From Alkalibacterium thalassium (GTDB lineage Bacteria; Bacillota; Bacilli; Lactobacillales; Carnobacteriaceae_A), in assembly GCF_900101165.1 (NCBI RefSeq), contig NZ_FNFK01000011.1, positions 1 through 57,056 on the forward strand: a stretch of 57,056 nucleotides of DNA, in the 5' to 3' direction. The translations under genes and the position numbers were made by a program. Of the stretch, positions 48,434 through 56,966 are shown piece after piece (position 1 is the stretch's first letter; every line of letters starts with the position of its first letter). A model generated the notes under the pieces. The model was not told the DNA's origin. It did no database searches and worked only from the letters and a program-made list of their open reading frames with translations.

Positions 48434-49699
48434 ATGACTATACTAGACGAACTTGAATGGCGCGGAGCCATCAACCAGCAGACAGATGAAGAAGGGCTGA
48501 AATCCCTGACTGAAGAGAAAAGTATTGCCCTTTACTGCGGAATCGACCCGTCAGGTGACAGCATGCACGTCGGCCACCTGATCCCATTCATGATCCTTAA
48601 ACGATTCCAGCTTGCCGGTCATAAACCGGTGATTCTGATTGGTGGAGGAACAGGGTCTATCGGAGATCCAAGCGGGCGTAATTCTGAACGTGTCCTTCAG
48701 ACAATGGATAAAATCATGGATAATGCAGATAAGCTGAGTGCTCAGATGCGCAAGCTTTTCAAAGCAGGGTCAGAAGAGTCCGGTATTAAGCTGGTTAACA
48801 ACTACGACTGGCTGAGCGGTCTGTCTTTCCTTGATTTCCTGCGCGACTTCGGAAAAGAATTCAATATCAATACGATGCTGGCCAAAGATGTCGTATCCAG
48901 CCGACTTGACACCGGTATCTCCTTTACAGAATTCAGCTACCAGATTATTCAGTCAGTCGACTTCCTACATCTATTCCAGAATGAGGACGTCCAGCTGCAG
49001 ATCGGCGGATCCGACCAGTGGGGAAATATCACAGCTGGCCTTGACCTGATCCGTAAAAAGGAAGGTCCCGAGGCTAAGGCATTCGGCCTTACAATTCCAC
49101 TATTACTGAAGGCTGACGGGACCAAATTCGGAAAATCTGCGGACGGAGCGATCTGGCTCGATCCGGAGAAAACCACCCCATACGAATTTTACCAGTTCTG
49201 GTTCAATCAGGATGACCGAGATGTTGTGAAATACCTGAAATACTTCACTTTCCTGACCAAGGATGAAATCGACGAACTGGCGGAGCAGGTGGAGACCGAG
49301 CCGCATAAACGTGCTGCTCAAAAAGCGCTGGCTGAAGAAATGACACGTTTTGTGCACAGTCAGGAGGCGCTGGATGAAGCAATCAGCATCTCACAGGCTC
49401 TCTTCTCAGGTGACATTCAGGACCTGACAGCCGATCAGATCGCTACGACATTTAAAGATGTCCCTTCATCTGAAGCTGCTAAGGGTGAACACAATCTTGT
49501 CGAACTGCTGGTTGACATTACAGGCATCGAGCCGTCACGACGCCAGGCTCGTGAAGATATAAAAAATGGAGCGATTCGTCTGAAAGGTACCCAGATACAA
49601 GACGTTGATTACGTTGTCAGCGAAAAAGACAGCTACGACAACCGCTTCATCATCGTCCGTAAAGGGAAGAAAAAATACTTCCTGATCAATCTCGTGTAA
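48434..49699 (+). CDS. tyrS: Tyrosyl-tRNA synthetase
   Basis: This class I synthetase charges tRNA-Tyr. HVGH (residues 45-48) is the HIGH motif and KFGKS (about 231-235) the KMSKS motif. A C-terminal S4 RNA-binding domain begins near residue 350 (SRRQAREDIKNGAIRLKGT). At 421 aa it is full length. AAAGGAG precedes the ATG by 7 bases. Expression is controlled by the tyrosine T-box upstream. Confidence 0.97.
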   Translation: MTILDELEWRGAINQQTDEEGLKSLTEEKSIALYCGIDPSGDSMHVGHLIPFMILKRFQLAGHKPVILIGGGTGSIGDPSGRNSERVLQTMDKIMDNADKLSAQMRKLFKAGSEESGIKLVNNYDWLSGLSFLDFLRDFGKEFNINTMLAKDVVSSRLDTGISFTEFSYQIIQSVDFLHLFQNEDVQLQIGGSDQWGNITAGLDLIRKKEGPEAKAFGLTIPLLLKADGTKFGKSADGAIWLDPEKTTPYEFYQFWFNQDDRDVVKYLKYFTFLTKDEIDELAEQVETEPHKRAAQKALAEEMTRFVHSQEALDEAISISQALFSGDIQDLTADQIATTFKDVPSSEAAKGEHNLVELLVDITGIEPSRRQAREDIKNGAIRLKGTQIQDVDYVVSEKDSYDNRFIIVRKGKKKYFLINLV

Positions 49700-49715
49700 T
49701 CTTTTATCTAAATAT

Positions 49716-49757
49716 AAAGTCGCTGCTACTCAAAAAGGTAGCAGCGACTTTTTTTGT
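49716..49757 (+). terminator. Terminator after tyrS
   Basis: AAGTCGCTGCTAC and GTAGCAGCGACTT arms form a perfect 13-bp stem followed by TTTTTG. Confidence 0.93.
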
Positions 49758-49832
49758 ATGGGTACAGAGATTTGGGTCTTCTTTATTCTTACCCTCCCAT
49801 AGTCAGTTTTGTACAGCTCAATTCTTTCAATC

Positions 49833-49898
49833 AAAAAAAGCCTCAGGCTCAGCTTAAGAAAGAGATCGTTCTCTTTACACGCTGAGCTTAAAGCTTAT
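49833..49898 (-). terminator. Terminator after the DUF1002 gene
   Basis: A compound stem has GCTCAGC/GCTGAGC on the outside and AAAGAGA/TCTCTTT inside. It runs into GGCTTTTTTT on the minus strand, about 25 bp past the stop. Confidence 0.8.
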
Positions 49899-49920
49899 AA
49901 TTTTAATATCTGGTTGATAA

Positions 49921-50886
49921 TTAGTTGAACAGGCCTCTGATTGCTTCCCAGATTTGTCTGAAGAAGTTGCCGATCTGATCGACTAGTCCGCTGTCTTCTG
50001 CCTGCTGCCAAGCGTCTCCAAAACGATCACGCAAGTTACCGGACAACTGTTCCAGCTGTTGTCTGACTTGAGCCGAATCAATCGCCCCTGTCTGCTGATA
50101 GCGTTCAAAGAATGCCAAGAGTCGATCAATCTGATCCTGAGAAATCACAGATTGAAGATTATTGTTTTCCAATGCATCATTGATGATCTGTTCGATTTCT
50201 TCCCTCGTAGCCAGTTCATCCTGACGGTCCCGTAGTTCTGCCAGCTGCTGCTTGATTTCAACAATTGCCTGATCCAGACGGCTGGAGTCGAATTCCTCTT
50301 CATCCGCATTTTCCTGAGCAATCTGATTCGTCGTTTCCAGTTCCTCCTGTGCAACCTCCATACGGTCCTGATCCAGTTCCTCACCGTTTACATCGAACGC
50401 TTTATAAATTCCAGTCAAGGCACTTTCGCCAGTCACCGGGCGAATACTGGCTACCATGATGGTCACATCTTCTACTCCGGCAGTAATGGCTGCATTGCTG
50501 TATTGTTCTTCAGTAATCTGAGTGATATTATCCGGGGTTTTGTTGATAACATTGACACCATGTCCTTCATTTTCCCTCTGGACCAGAACAGATGAGATCA
50601 TGCTGGCCGTATTCCCGGAGCCTGTACCCAGATAGTTCTGAAGGTCTTCACCTGTTACAGCAACGCTGGCTACATTGTCCATGCTGTCTATGCCTAAAAG
50701 GTCGGCCGTTTCTTCGACCTGGGCATCATTCAACCCGCCGCCATAGACATATGTGGGAAGGCCCCATGCTTCGTTGACAACGCTTGTGTCGATGCCTTCA
50801 GAAGCCTGTGCAGAAGGCATCATCAGCACAGCTGATGCAGTCAATGCGATACCTGCAGCCATTAGTTTTTTTAAGTGTTTCTTCAT
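49921..50886 (-). CDS. Secreted DUF1002 (YpuA-like) protein
   Basis: This 321-aa protein starts with a signal peptide (basic KKHLKK, hydrophobic core, AQA cleavage near residue 28). Residues about 30-180 match DUF1002, a family of secreted Firmicute proteins of unknown function (YGGGLNDAQVEETADLLGI; VASIRPVTGESALTGIYKAF). A coiled-coil-prone acidic region (about 185-245) and an amphipathic C terminus ending IWEAIRGLFN follow. No sorting motif is visible. GGAG stands ten bases before the ATG. Confidence 0.82.
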   Translation of the reverse strand: MKKHLKKLMAAGIALTASAVLMMPSAQASEGIDTSVVNEAWGLPTYVYGGGLNDAQVEETADLLGIDSMDNVASVAVTGEDLQNYLGTGSGNTASMISSVLVQRENEGHGVNVINKTPDNITQITEEQYSNAAITAGVEDVTIMVASIRPVTGESALTGIYKAFDVNGEELDQDRMEVAQEELETTNQIAQENADEEEFDSSRLDQAIVEIKQQLAELRDRQDELATREEIEQIINDALENNNLQSVISQDQIDRLLAFFERYQQTGAIDSAQVRQQLEQLSGNLRDRFGDAWQQAEDSGLVDQIGNFFRQIWEAIRGLFN

Positions 50887-50974
50887 ACTTAATTCTCTCC
50901 TTTGTATAACTCATTCAAACAAACTATTTAATCTAGACTACAGTATACCACCAACAAAAACTTTTTCCTATATA

Positions 50975-51090
50975 ATAAAAGCAGCCGCTTCAGTCCCAGG
51001 AACACGCCGAGAACATTGACCGACTGCACTTTATCGAAATCATTGATATCCTGATCCCTCATTATCATAAAGGGAAACGTACGCTGATTG
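50975..51090 (-). pseudogene. Remnant of a short-chain dehydrogenase gene
   Basis: The minus strand encodes, in one frame, NDFDKVQSVNVLGVFLGLK, a clear match to the SDR consensus around the end of helix D and start of helix E (FDxVxxVNxxGVFLGxK). The flanking sequence does not continue as an SDR in any frame: there is no glycine motif upstream, no YxxxK, and the frame runs into A/T-rich DNA (LLLLYRKKFLLVVY). It is a decayed fragment of about 30 codons between the intact reductase gene and the DUF1002 gene. Confidence 0.6.
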
Positions 51091-51130
51091 TTCACTTGCT
51101 GTCTATCCTTAGACTACGCAGTTTATAGGC

Positions 51131-51784
51131 TTATAATTTGTTCAGTGCATCACTGATATCGTCTTTACCAGTGACCAGGTCGAATGCTTTTTTGTAGGTT
51201 GCTTCCGTATCAAGACTGGCTGCTATCACTTTAGCCACATCTACTCTAGGGATACTAAAGTTATCTGGTGTACCGATATCAGTACTGGCTGTGACCGTTC
51301 CGATTGAGTCTTCGTTTTCCAGCATTCCCGGGCGGACGATCGTATAGTTCAGACTTGAATCCATCAGCCACTCATCAGCGTAATGCTTGGCAACATAGTA
51401 CGGTTTGATTTCTTCGTTCCATTGATCACGGTCATCTGCTTTAAAGGCACTGACCATGACAAACCGGTCGATTCCAGCTGCTTTCGTCGCTTCGACTGTT
51501 TTCACTGCCCCATCCAGATCGATTAGCAAGGTCTTGTCTGCACCTGTACTGCCTCCAGAACCGGCAGTAAAGACAACAGCATCGATGTCAGTCATGCGTT
51601 CTTTAATTTTGTCGACTGAATCTTCCAGATTACCTAGCCTGGCTTCTACGCCTTTGTCTTCAAACTCCTTCACTTGTTCTTTTTTTCTGACAAAAGCTAC
51701 TGGTTTATGCTTGCCTTCTTCTTTAAGAATATCGACTAGGTGACGACCGATCTGACCGTTTGCTCCGACTATCAATACGTTCAT
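51131..51784 (-). CDS. NAD(P)-binding reductase, atypical SDR (YwnB/YhfK-like)
   Basis: This cytosolic protein of 217 aa has the atypical SDR cofactor motif VLIVGANGQIGRHLVD at the N terminus. It also has VVFTAGSGGSTGADKTLLID, DRFVMVSAFKADDRDQW and the active-site-like region YYVAKHYADEWL. It belongs to the NAD(P)H-binding family of stress-related quinone/flavin reductase-like proteins; the substrate is unknown. The start is ATG 51784 with AAAGGAG nine bases upstream. It follows the iron-uptake operon with a hairpin in between. Confidence 0.88.
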   Translation of the reverse strand: MNVLIVGANGQIGRHLVDILKEEGKHKPVAFVRKKEQVKEFEDKGVEARLGNLEDSVDKIKERMTDIDAVVFTAGSGGSTGADKTLLIDLDGAVKTVEATKAAGIDRFVMVSAFKADDRDQWNEEIKPYYVAKHYADEWLMDSSLNYTIVRPGMLENEDSIGTVTASTDIGTPDNFSIPRVDVAKVIAASLDTEATYKKAFDLVTGKDDISDALNKL

Positions 51785-51837
51785 TAATATCGCTCCTTTA
51801 AATTTCATCTCCAATCTTACCATAACAAAAAGGAAAT

Positions 51838-51877
51838 CATTCTTCCAAAGATAAGCTTACTTTTTGGAAGAAGATTC
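51838..51877 (-). terminator. Terminator after the iron-uptake operon
   Basis: TTCTTCCAAA and TTTGGAAGAA arms are followed by TGATTTCCTTTTTG on the minus strand, downstream of the ATPase gene. Confidence 0.65.
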
Positions 51878-51889
51878 CCTCATGATTAT

Positions 51890-52672
51890 TTATATTAAGT
51901 GATAGGTCAGGCAGGCTGGTTTTTTTGTTGATGGATCCTGAACGATTTGAGCATCGATATCGAAGACGTCTCTCAGCACCCCATTGGTCATAACTTCTGA
52001 CGGTTTACCCGCTTTGATGATCTTTCCGTCTCTTAACGAGATGAGATAGTCTGAAAAGCGTGATGCATGATTCAGGTCATGCAGAACCATAACGATCGTC
52101 TTGTTCTGATCCCGGTTCAGTTTCTCCAGCACCTGAAGCACATCCAGCTGATGCGCCAGATCCAGATAGGTCGTTGGTTCATCGAGCAGCAGGATATCCG
52201 TATCCTGAGCAAGGGCCATTGCGATCCAGACGCGCTGGCGCTGACCACCTGACAAGGCATGCACATAACGGTCCGCGTATTCCAGCAGATTTGTCTCTTT
52301 CAGTGCCCAGTGGATCATTTCCCAGTCTTTTCCTGAGAGCTGACCAAATCCTTTCTGATAAGGCGACCGGCCATAGGATACCAGATCCTTGACTGTCATT
52401 TCTTCAGGCGTATGCGGTGACTGAGCCAGTATGGCTATTTTTTTGGCGATACTTTTAGTGGACTGCTGATGGATAGCTTTTCCGTCGAGGAGTACAGACC
52501 CGCTTGATGGCTTAAGCAGTCGAGCAATTGTCTTCAGAATCGTCGACTTCCCGCAACCGTTCGGTCCAATGATGCATGTGATTTTTGAATCCGGAATCGT
52601 CAGCTCGAGTCCGTCGACAATCAGCTGTCGTCCGTACCCGATAGACAAGTCATCTGTAGATATCCGTGACAC
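51890..52672 (-). CDS. Iron-siderophore ABC transporter ATP-binding protein (FecE/FhuC type)
   Basis: This ATPase of about 260 aa has Walker A GPNGCGKST, the Q-loop region ILAQSPHTPE, signature LSGGQRQRVWIAMAL, Walker B ILLLDEPTTYLDL (typical of the FhuC/FecE group) and switch His VLHDLNHA. The start is taken as GTG 52672 (AGGAGG at 10 bases), with GTG 52681 as an alternative. It is the last gene of a Fur-boxed operon and would power the two permeases upstream. Confidence 0.95.
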   Translation of the reverse strand: MSRISTDDLSIGYGRQLIVDGLELTIPDSKITCIIGPNGCGKSTILKTIARLLKPSSGSVLLDGKAIHQQSTKSIAKKIAILAQSPHTPEEMTVKDLVSYGRSPYQKGFGQLSGKDWEMIHWALKETNLLEYADRYVHALSGGQRQRVWIAMALAQDTDILLLDEPTTYLDLAHQLDVLQVLEKLNRDQNKTIVMVLHDLNHASRFSDYLISLRDGKIIKAGKPSEVMTNGVLRDVFDIDAQIVQDPSTKKPACLTYHLI

Positions 52673-52708
52673 GCTACCCACCCCTCCTTTACTATTAGTT
52701 AATATATT

Positions 52709-53662
52709 TTACTGCTGCAGGCTGCTGTCAATATGCTCCAGCACCTGCTCGTTAGCTATTGGTCCATAATACAACCAGGCTGACTGCGAGTCAAATGTGT
52801 ATACATTGTCATTTTCGACAGCAGGTATATTCTGCCACAACCGGTCTTCCATGAGTTCGCTTTCAGCATCTGAGATAAGGAAGAGATGATCAACATCCAT
52901 TTCAGCCAGCTCCTCTAGTGAAACAGCAGCCCAGTCTGCATCATCAGACAGCTGATCTACGACATCAGGAATATCAAACCCCGCATCCCCGTATAGGACA
53001 GAGCCACTCGAACGTTCGGGATGAACAACGAACAGACTCGTATCGATCATCCAGATCGCAGCGGCTGACTCACCTTCTGCAGTTTCCTGAACTAGAGACG
53101 CTGTTTCCTCAGCCCTGGCATCGTAAGACTCGATAACTGAAGCTGCTTCGTCTTCTCTGTCCAGAACCGTACCGATTTCTCTCATTGTTTCTCTCCAGCT
53201 TGTTGGACTGGCATTCATAACGTAAGTCGGCGCAATTAGATTGTATTGGTCCACCATATCCTGTTCGATCTGATCACGGACAAGGATCAGGTCCGGCTCA
53301 ACCGACATGACGGATTCGTATGGTAAATCATAAGGAATCGTCTGCACATCCGCCAGATCGTCTTGAAGATAAGACTGAACGCCCTCTCCATCATTGATCG
53401 ACCACTGCGCAACAGGTGTGATGTCAAGTGCTGTAAGGTAGTCTTCAAGATAAGAAGCAAGCACTGCTTCCGGATCTTCCGGGATTTCTACTTCGTTCCC
53501 CAGTCCATCTGTCAGAACACGCGGGCCTTCACTTTCCTGTACCTCTTCTGTTGCTTCATCTGTTCCATCAGCCGGATCCAGTTCAGTATCTTCCTCGTTG
53601 TTCCCGCAGGCCGCCAGAAGTAAAGTCAGTGATAATGTACCTAAAGCTAGTTTTTTCATCAT
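52709..53662 (-). CDS. Iron-siderophore substrate-binding lipoprotein
   Basis: This 317-aa lipoprotein (lipobox LAAC, Cys about 19) has an acidic linker (NNEEDTELDPADGTDEATEE) before a class III (BtuF/FepB-like) binding fold: RVLTDGLGNEVEIPEDPEAV, DLILVRDQIEQD, and VDHLFLISDAES near the C terminus. It delivers a ferric siderophore to the permease pair. The ligand type (hydroxamate, catecholate or citrate) is not readable from sequence. ATG has GGAGG upstream. It lies 10 bp after the permease gene. Confidence 0.93.
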   Translation of the reverse strand: MMKKLALGTLSLTLLLAACGNNEEDTELDPADGTDEATEEVQESEGPRVLTDGLGNEVEIPEDPEAVLASYLEDYLTALDITPVAQWSINDGEGVQSYLQDDLADVQTIPYDLPYESVMSVEPDLILVRDQIEQDMVDQYNLIAPTYVMNASPTSWRETMREIGTVLDREDEAASVIESYDARAEETASLVQETAEGESAAAIWMIDTSLFVVHPERSSGSVLYGDAGFDIPDVVDQLSDDADWAAVSLEELAEMDVDHLFLISDAESELMEDRLWQNIPAVENDNVYTFDSQSAWLYYGPIANEQVLEHIDSSLQQ

Positions 53663-53672
53663 ATTTCCTCCA

Positions 53673-54716
53673 TTAGTCTTTGATAGTTATTAATAGATAA
53701 ATAAAGTAAGGGGCACCGATTACAGAGACAATCAAGCCGACAGGTATTTCAGATGGTGCAAGTATTGTACGTGCCAATGTATCGGACAGGACGATTAGAA
53801 TGGCTCCGGTCACAGCTGATACAGGAATCAGCCGCTGAAACTTTCCTCCGACCAGCCTTCTGGCCAGATGAGGAGCGATCAGGCCGACAAAGGCGATGCC
53901 CCCGGCAGCTGATACACTTGCTGCGGAAAGTGCAACGCCTATGGTCAGCAGCTTGATCCGTTCTTTTTCAATCGCTGTGCCTAGTCCTACAGCCATCTCC
54001 TCACCGAGCTGCATGACAGACAGCACTCTGGCTTTATACAAAGATAAAGGGATGAATATCAGGATCCACGGAAGCAGTCTCAGGACAGCAGCCCAGGAAG
54101 CATTCCAAATCGAGCCCGAGAGCCAGATCAGTGCCCTATTGAAGTCACTTTCACTCATTCTTAGCTGAACAAGTAGCAGCGCCGCAGAAAAGCCGGCATT
54201 TACTCCGATACCGACCAGAATCAGTCGGATCGGGGTAACCCCTTCTTTCCAGGCAAGCACATAAATAAGTACGGCAGCTGAGATGCCTCCGATAAATGCT
54301 GCAAAAGGCAGGCCAGCATTTAACCATACGGGTGGCTGATCCTGATTCAAAGTCAGAAGATAAAGGTATAGAACAGCAAAAAATCCTGATCCTGAATGGA
54401 TACCAATGATCCCAGGGTCTGCCAGGCCATTCTGAGTGACACCTTGAAATATAGCACCAGCCGTAGCCATTCCAGTTCCCACCAGTACGGCCAGTACAAT
54501 GCGTGGGAGACGGAACTGATACAGGAGAAGCTCATGAGAAGCTGTACCAGCGCCCGTAACTGTCAACCAGATTTCAGTTGGTGTCAAGGCCATATAGCCT
54601 GACGCCAGACTGACCATGACGAGAACGCCTAAAAGACAGATAAGAAAAAGTAAGAGCCATGTACTTCGCTTGAATGCTTTATCTTTATAATGAGAGGATT
54701 GCTTTGATCGTTCCAT
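53673..54716 (-). CDS. Iron-siderophore ABC transporter permease (FecCD family), second
   Basis: This FecCD-type permease of 347 aa has about nine to ten membrane segments. Typical motifs are LRLPRIVLAVLVGTGMATAG-like (QFRLPRIVLAVLVGTG), GIHSGSGFFAVLY, GGIAFVGLIAPHLARRLVG (the coupling-helix region) and APSEIPVGLIVSVIGAPYFI. The start lies one base after the stop of the first permease gene (TGAAATG), so the two are translationally coupled and likely form a heterodimer. Confidence 0.95.
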   Translation of the reverse strand: MERSKQSSHYKDKAFKRSTWLLLFLICLLGVLVMVSLASGYMALTPTEIWLTVTGAGTASHELLLYQFRLPRIVLAVLVGTGMATAGAIFQGVTQNGLADPGIIGIHSGSGFFAVLYLYLLTLNQDQPPVWLNAGLPFAAFIGGISAAVLIYVLAWKEGVTPIRLILVGIGVNAGFSAALLLVQLRMSESDFNRALIWLSGSIWNASWAAVLRLLPWILIFIPLSLYKARVLSVMQLGEEMAVGLGTAIEKERIKLLTIGVALSAASVSAAGGIAFVGLIAPHLARRLVGGKFQRLIPVSAVTGAILIVLSDTLARTILAPSEIPVGLIVSVIGAPYFIYLLITIKD

Positions 54717-54717
54717 T

Positions 54718-55776
54718 TCAGCCTCTCCCTTTTTTTCTAGCCAGTAAAAGGAAAAATGGCACCCCGATCAGTCCAGTCAAGGCCCCGACAGGCGTCTCGT
54801 AAGGCGGATTGATCGTTCGAGCTGCAATATCTGCAAGAACAAGCAGACCAGCGCCGAAGACAGCAGAGCCTGGGATGACCCATCTGTAGTTCATTCCCAT
54901 GACTTTTTTCGCAACATGAGGAATGACCAGTCCGACAAATCCGACCGTACCGGCGATCGAGACGGCTGCACCAGTTAAAATCAGGACGACAAGAACTGAA
55001 ACGAACTTGATCCAGCCGATTCTGATTCCAAGTCCCTTAGCCATCTCTTCTCCAAGCCCCATGATTGTCAGTGAACGAGACAGCGCGAAGGCAGCGATCA
55101 GTCCGGCAAATGCCAATATGCCAATTACTCTGACGCTTTCCATTCGCACTCCCGCGACTCCACCTGCAAACCAGAAGCTGATGTCTCTGGCGACATTGAA
55201 ATGGATGGCAATAATCGTCGACAGGGACTGGAGAAGCGCGCTTACCGCAGCTCCAGCTAGAGCCAGCTTAACGGGAGTCAGTCCACGTTTACTGAAGGAG
55301 CCGACCAGAAAAACCATTCCGGTCCCTAATCCTGCTCCAGCAAAAGACCAGAGGATCAGCTGCCAATAATTGGACTGGGGATAAAAAGCAAAAGCAACAG
55401 CAATCATGAAAGCCGATCCTGATGTCACCCCCATAATGGATGGTGAAGCCAGCGGATTAAGCGTGAGTGCCTGCATGATGACACCCGACACAGCAAGAAA
55501 GGCGCCAACCAGAGCGGCCGCAAGAATACGCGGGATCCTCAGGTCTCTGATGATGACATGACTCGTACTGCTTGAGTCGAAAGCGGTAAAAGATTCTATA
55601 ATGTCTCGCCACCCGATATCAGAGACTCCTATGGAAATAGAAACAATCATAATCAGAACCAGCGCTGCTATACTGGATATTAAAATAAGAGCGGCCGGGT
55701 GAGGGGCACTCAGTCGCTTCATCAGCCGCTTCTGTGTCTCTTTTTTTGTAAGCTGGTCCTTTCTGATCTGTTCCAT
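54718..55776 (-). CDS. Iron-siderophore ABC transporter permease (FecCD family), first
   Basis: This is a 352-aa paralogue of the next gene, with the same fold: IRDLRIPRILAAALVGAFLA, NPLASPSIMGVTSGSAFMIA, GTVGFVGLVIPHVAKKVMG and NPPYETPVGALTGLIGVPFF. An N-terminal basic extension of about 25 residues precedes the first membrane segment. It follows the reductase gene by 40 bp and ends one base before the second permease. Confidence 0.95.
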   Translation of the reverse strand: MEQIRKDQLTKKETQKRLMKRLSAPHPAALILISSIAALVLIMIVSISIGVSDIGWRDIIESFTAFDSSSTSHVIIRDLRIPRILAAALVGAFLAVSGVIMQALTLNPLASPSIMGVTSGSAFMIAVAFAFYPQSNYWQLILWSFAGAGLGTGMVFLVGSFSKRGLTPVKLALAGAAVSALLQSLSTIIAIHFNVARDISFWFAGGVAGVRMESVRVIGILAFAGLIAAFALSRSLTIMGLGEEMAKGLGIRIGWIKFVSVLVVLILTGAAVSIAGTVGFVGLVIPHVAKKVMGMNYRWVIPGSAVFGAGLLVLADIAARTINPPYETPVGALTGLIGVPFFLLLARKKGRG

Positions 55777-55816
55777 AATACGCCCTTTTCTTTTGATTCA
55801 ATTAATTCGTTCACGT

Positions 55817-56836
55817 TTATTTCTCCTGCAGACCTTTATGAAAAGATGACATGATAACTTCAGGAGTTTCAACAGGAAGAAGCGTTGACTTGATCTGATT
55901 GACTGCATTGATGGCATCCTGGAATGCACCGGCAATCAGCCTGACTTTCCCTTCATAATCAACGATGTCTCCAATAGCATAAATGCCTTCCACGGAGGTC
56001 TGCATCTGTGTATTTCCTTCAATATAGTAGTTGTCTTTCAAGTTCAATTTCAGAGTTTTTTCCTGATAGAAATTTGGCTCACTGTCAAACCCTATATTGA
56101 CGATCAGTTCATCAAGTGACAAAGTAAACAGCTGACCAGTCTGGCTGTTCCTGACTGCTATGGCCTGAATGCCGGTTCCCTGTTCATCGGGTATCAACGT
56201 TTCTATTGAAGTATAAGAATGTATTGCCACATTTGATTCTTTCAGTTTTCTAAGCTGAGACTCATGCGCCCGAAAGGTGTCGTTTCTGTGGATCAGATGA
56301 AGTTCATCTGCCGTTTCTTTCAGTTCATTGGCCCAGTCGATAGCTGAATTGCCTCCTCCGACAATCACAACTTTTTTTCTTGAGAAGTCTTCTATACGAA
56401 AAATTCTGTAATGCAGATTTGTCTGTTCATAATGTGATGCTTTATGCATGTTCAATTTTCGTGGAGACACTAGACCGCCTCCGACAGCTATGATCACAGA
56501 CCGGCTGTAGTAGCATGCTCCAGATTCGCTGATCACTTTAAATAAGTTTTCTTTTAATTTATCAATATTCACTATTTTCTCTTTAAGTATGATTTCCGGA
56601 TCGAACAAGGTTCCCTGTTCTTTCAGGTAAGACATGACATCTGCCCCGTGTGTAGGAGGCATGCCTCCTATATCCCAGATTCTTTTTTCCGGATAGAAAT
56701 GAAGCTTCCCACCCAAAGTTTCTTTCACTTCAATCAGACGTACAGAGAGATCCCTCATGCCTGCATAAAAGGATGCGTAGAGACCTGCCGGCCCGCCACC
56801 TACTATCGTGCAGTCTGTTATTTTTGTATTATCCAT
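55817..56836 (-). CDS. Ferredoxin/flavodoxin-NADP reductase type 2 (YumC/IruO-like), iron operon
   Basis: This FAD- and NAD(P)H-binding flavoprotein is 339 aa. The FAD motif is CTIVGGGPAGLYASFYAGM (about 9-27), the NAD(P) motif KVVIVGGGNSAIDWANEL (about 155), and the second FAD motif GIYAIGDIVDYEGKVRLIAG. There is no CxxC of thioredoxin reductase. Its place at the head of a siderophore-uptake operon under a Fur box suggests reductive release of iron from the siderophore, as described for IruO of Staphylococcus; that role is inferred. ATG has AGAGGG six bases upstream. Confidence 0.92.
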   Translation of the reverse strand: MDNTKITDCTIVGGGPAGLYASFYAGMRDLSVRLIEVKETLGGKLHFYPEKRIWDIGGMPPTHGADVMSYLKEQGTLFDPEIILKEKIVNIDKLKENLFKVISESGACYYSRSVIIAVGGGLVSPRKLNMHKASHYEQTNLHYRIFRIEDFSRKKVVIVGGGNSAIDWANELKETADELHLIHRNDTFRAHESQLRKLKESNVAIHSYTSIETLIPDEQGTGIQAIAVRNSQTGQLFTLSLDELIVNIGFDSEPNFYQEKTLKLNLKDNYYIEGNTQMQTSVEGIYAIGDIVDYEGKVRLIAGAFQDAINAVNQIKSTLLPVETPEVIMSSFHKGLQEK

Positions 56837-56855
56837 TGTATCCCTCTTAAATAAT

Positions 56856-56870
56856 TGAGAATGATTATCA
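56856..56870. promoter_or_regulatory. Fur box of the iron-uptake operon
   Basis: TGAGAATGATTATCA matches the 7-1-7 Fur box (TGATAATNATTATCA) at 14 of 15 positions. It overlaps the likely transcription start, just downstream of the -10. Confidence 0.9.
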
Positions 56871-56881
56871 CTTTCATATAA

Positions 56882-56910
56882 GTTATACCATTCACAAAGT
56901 AATGTGTCAA
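56882..56910 (-). promoter_or_regulatory. Promoter of the iron-uptake operon
   Basis: The minus strand has TTGACA (56910-56905), 17 bp, then TATAAC (56887-56882). The Fur box lies 12 bp further downstream. Confidence 0.85.
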
Positions 56911-56966
56911 GATGACATCCGCTTAAGACCGGTGCTTTCGTCTTCTTTTCCCCACCCTTGTTTACA

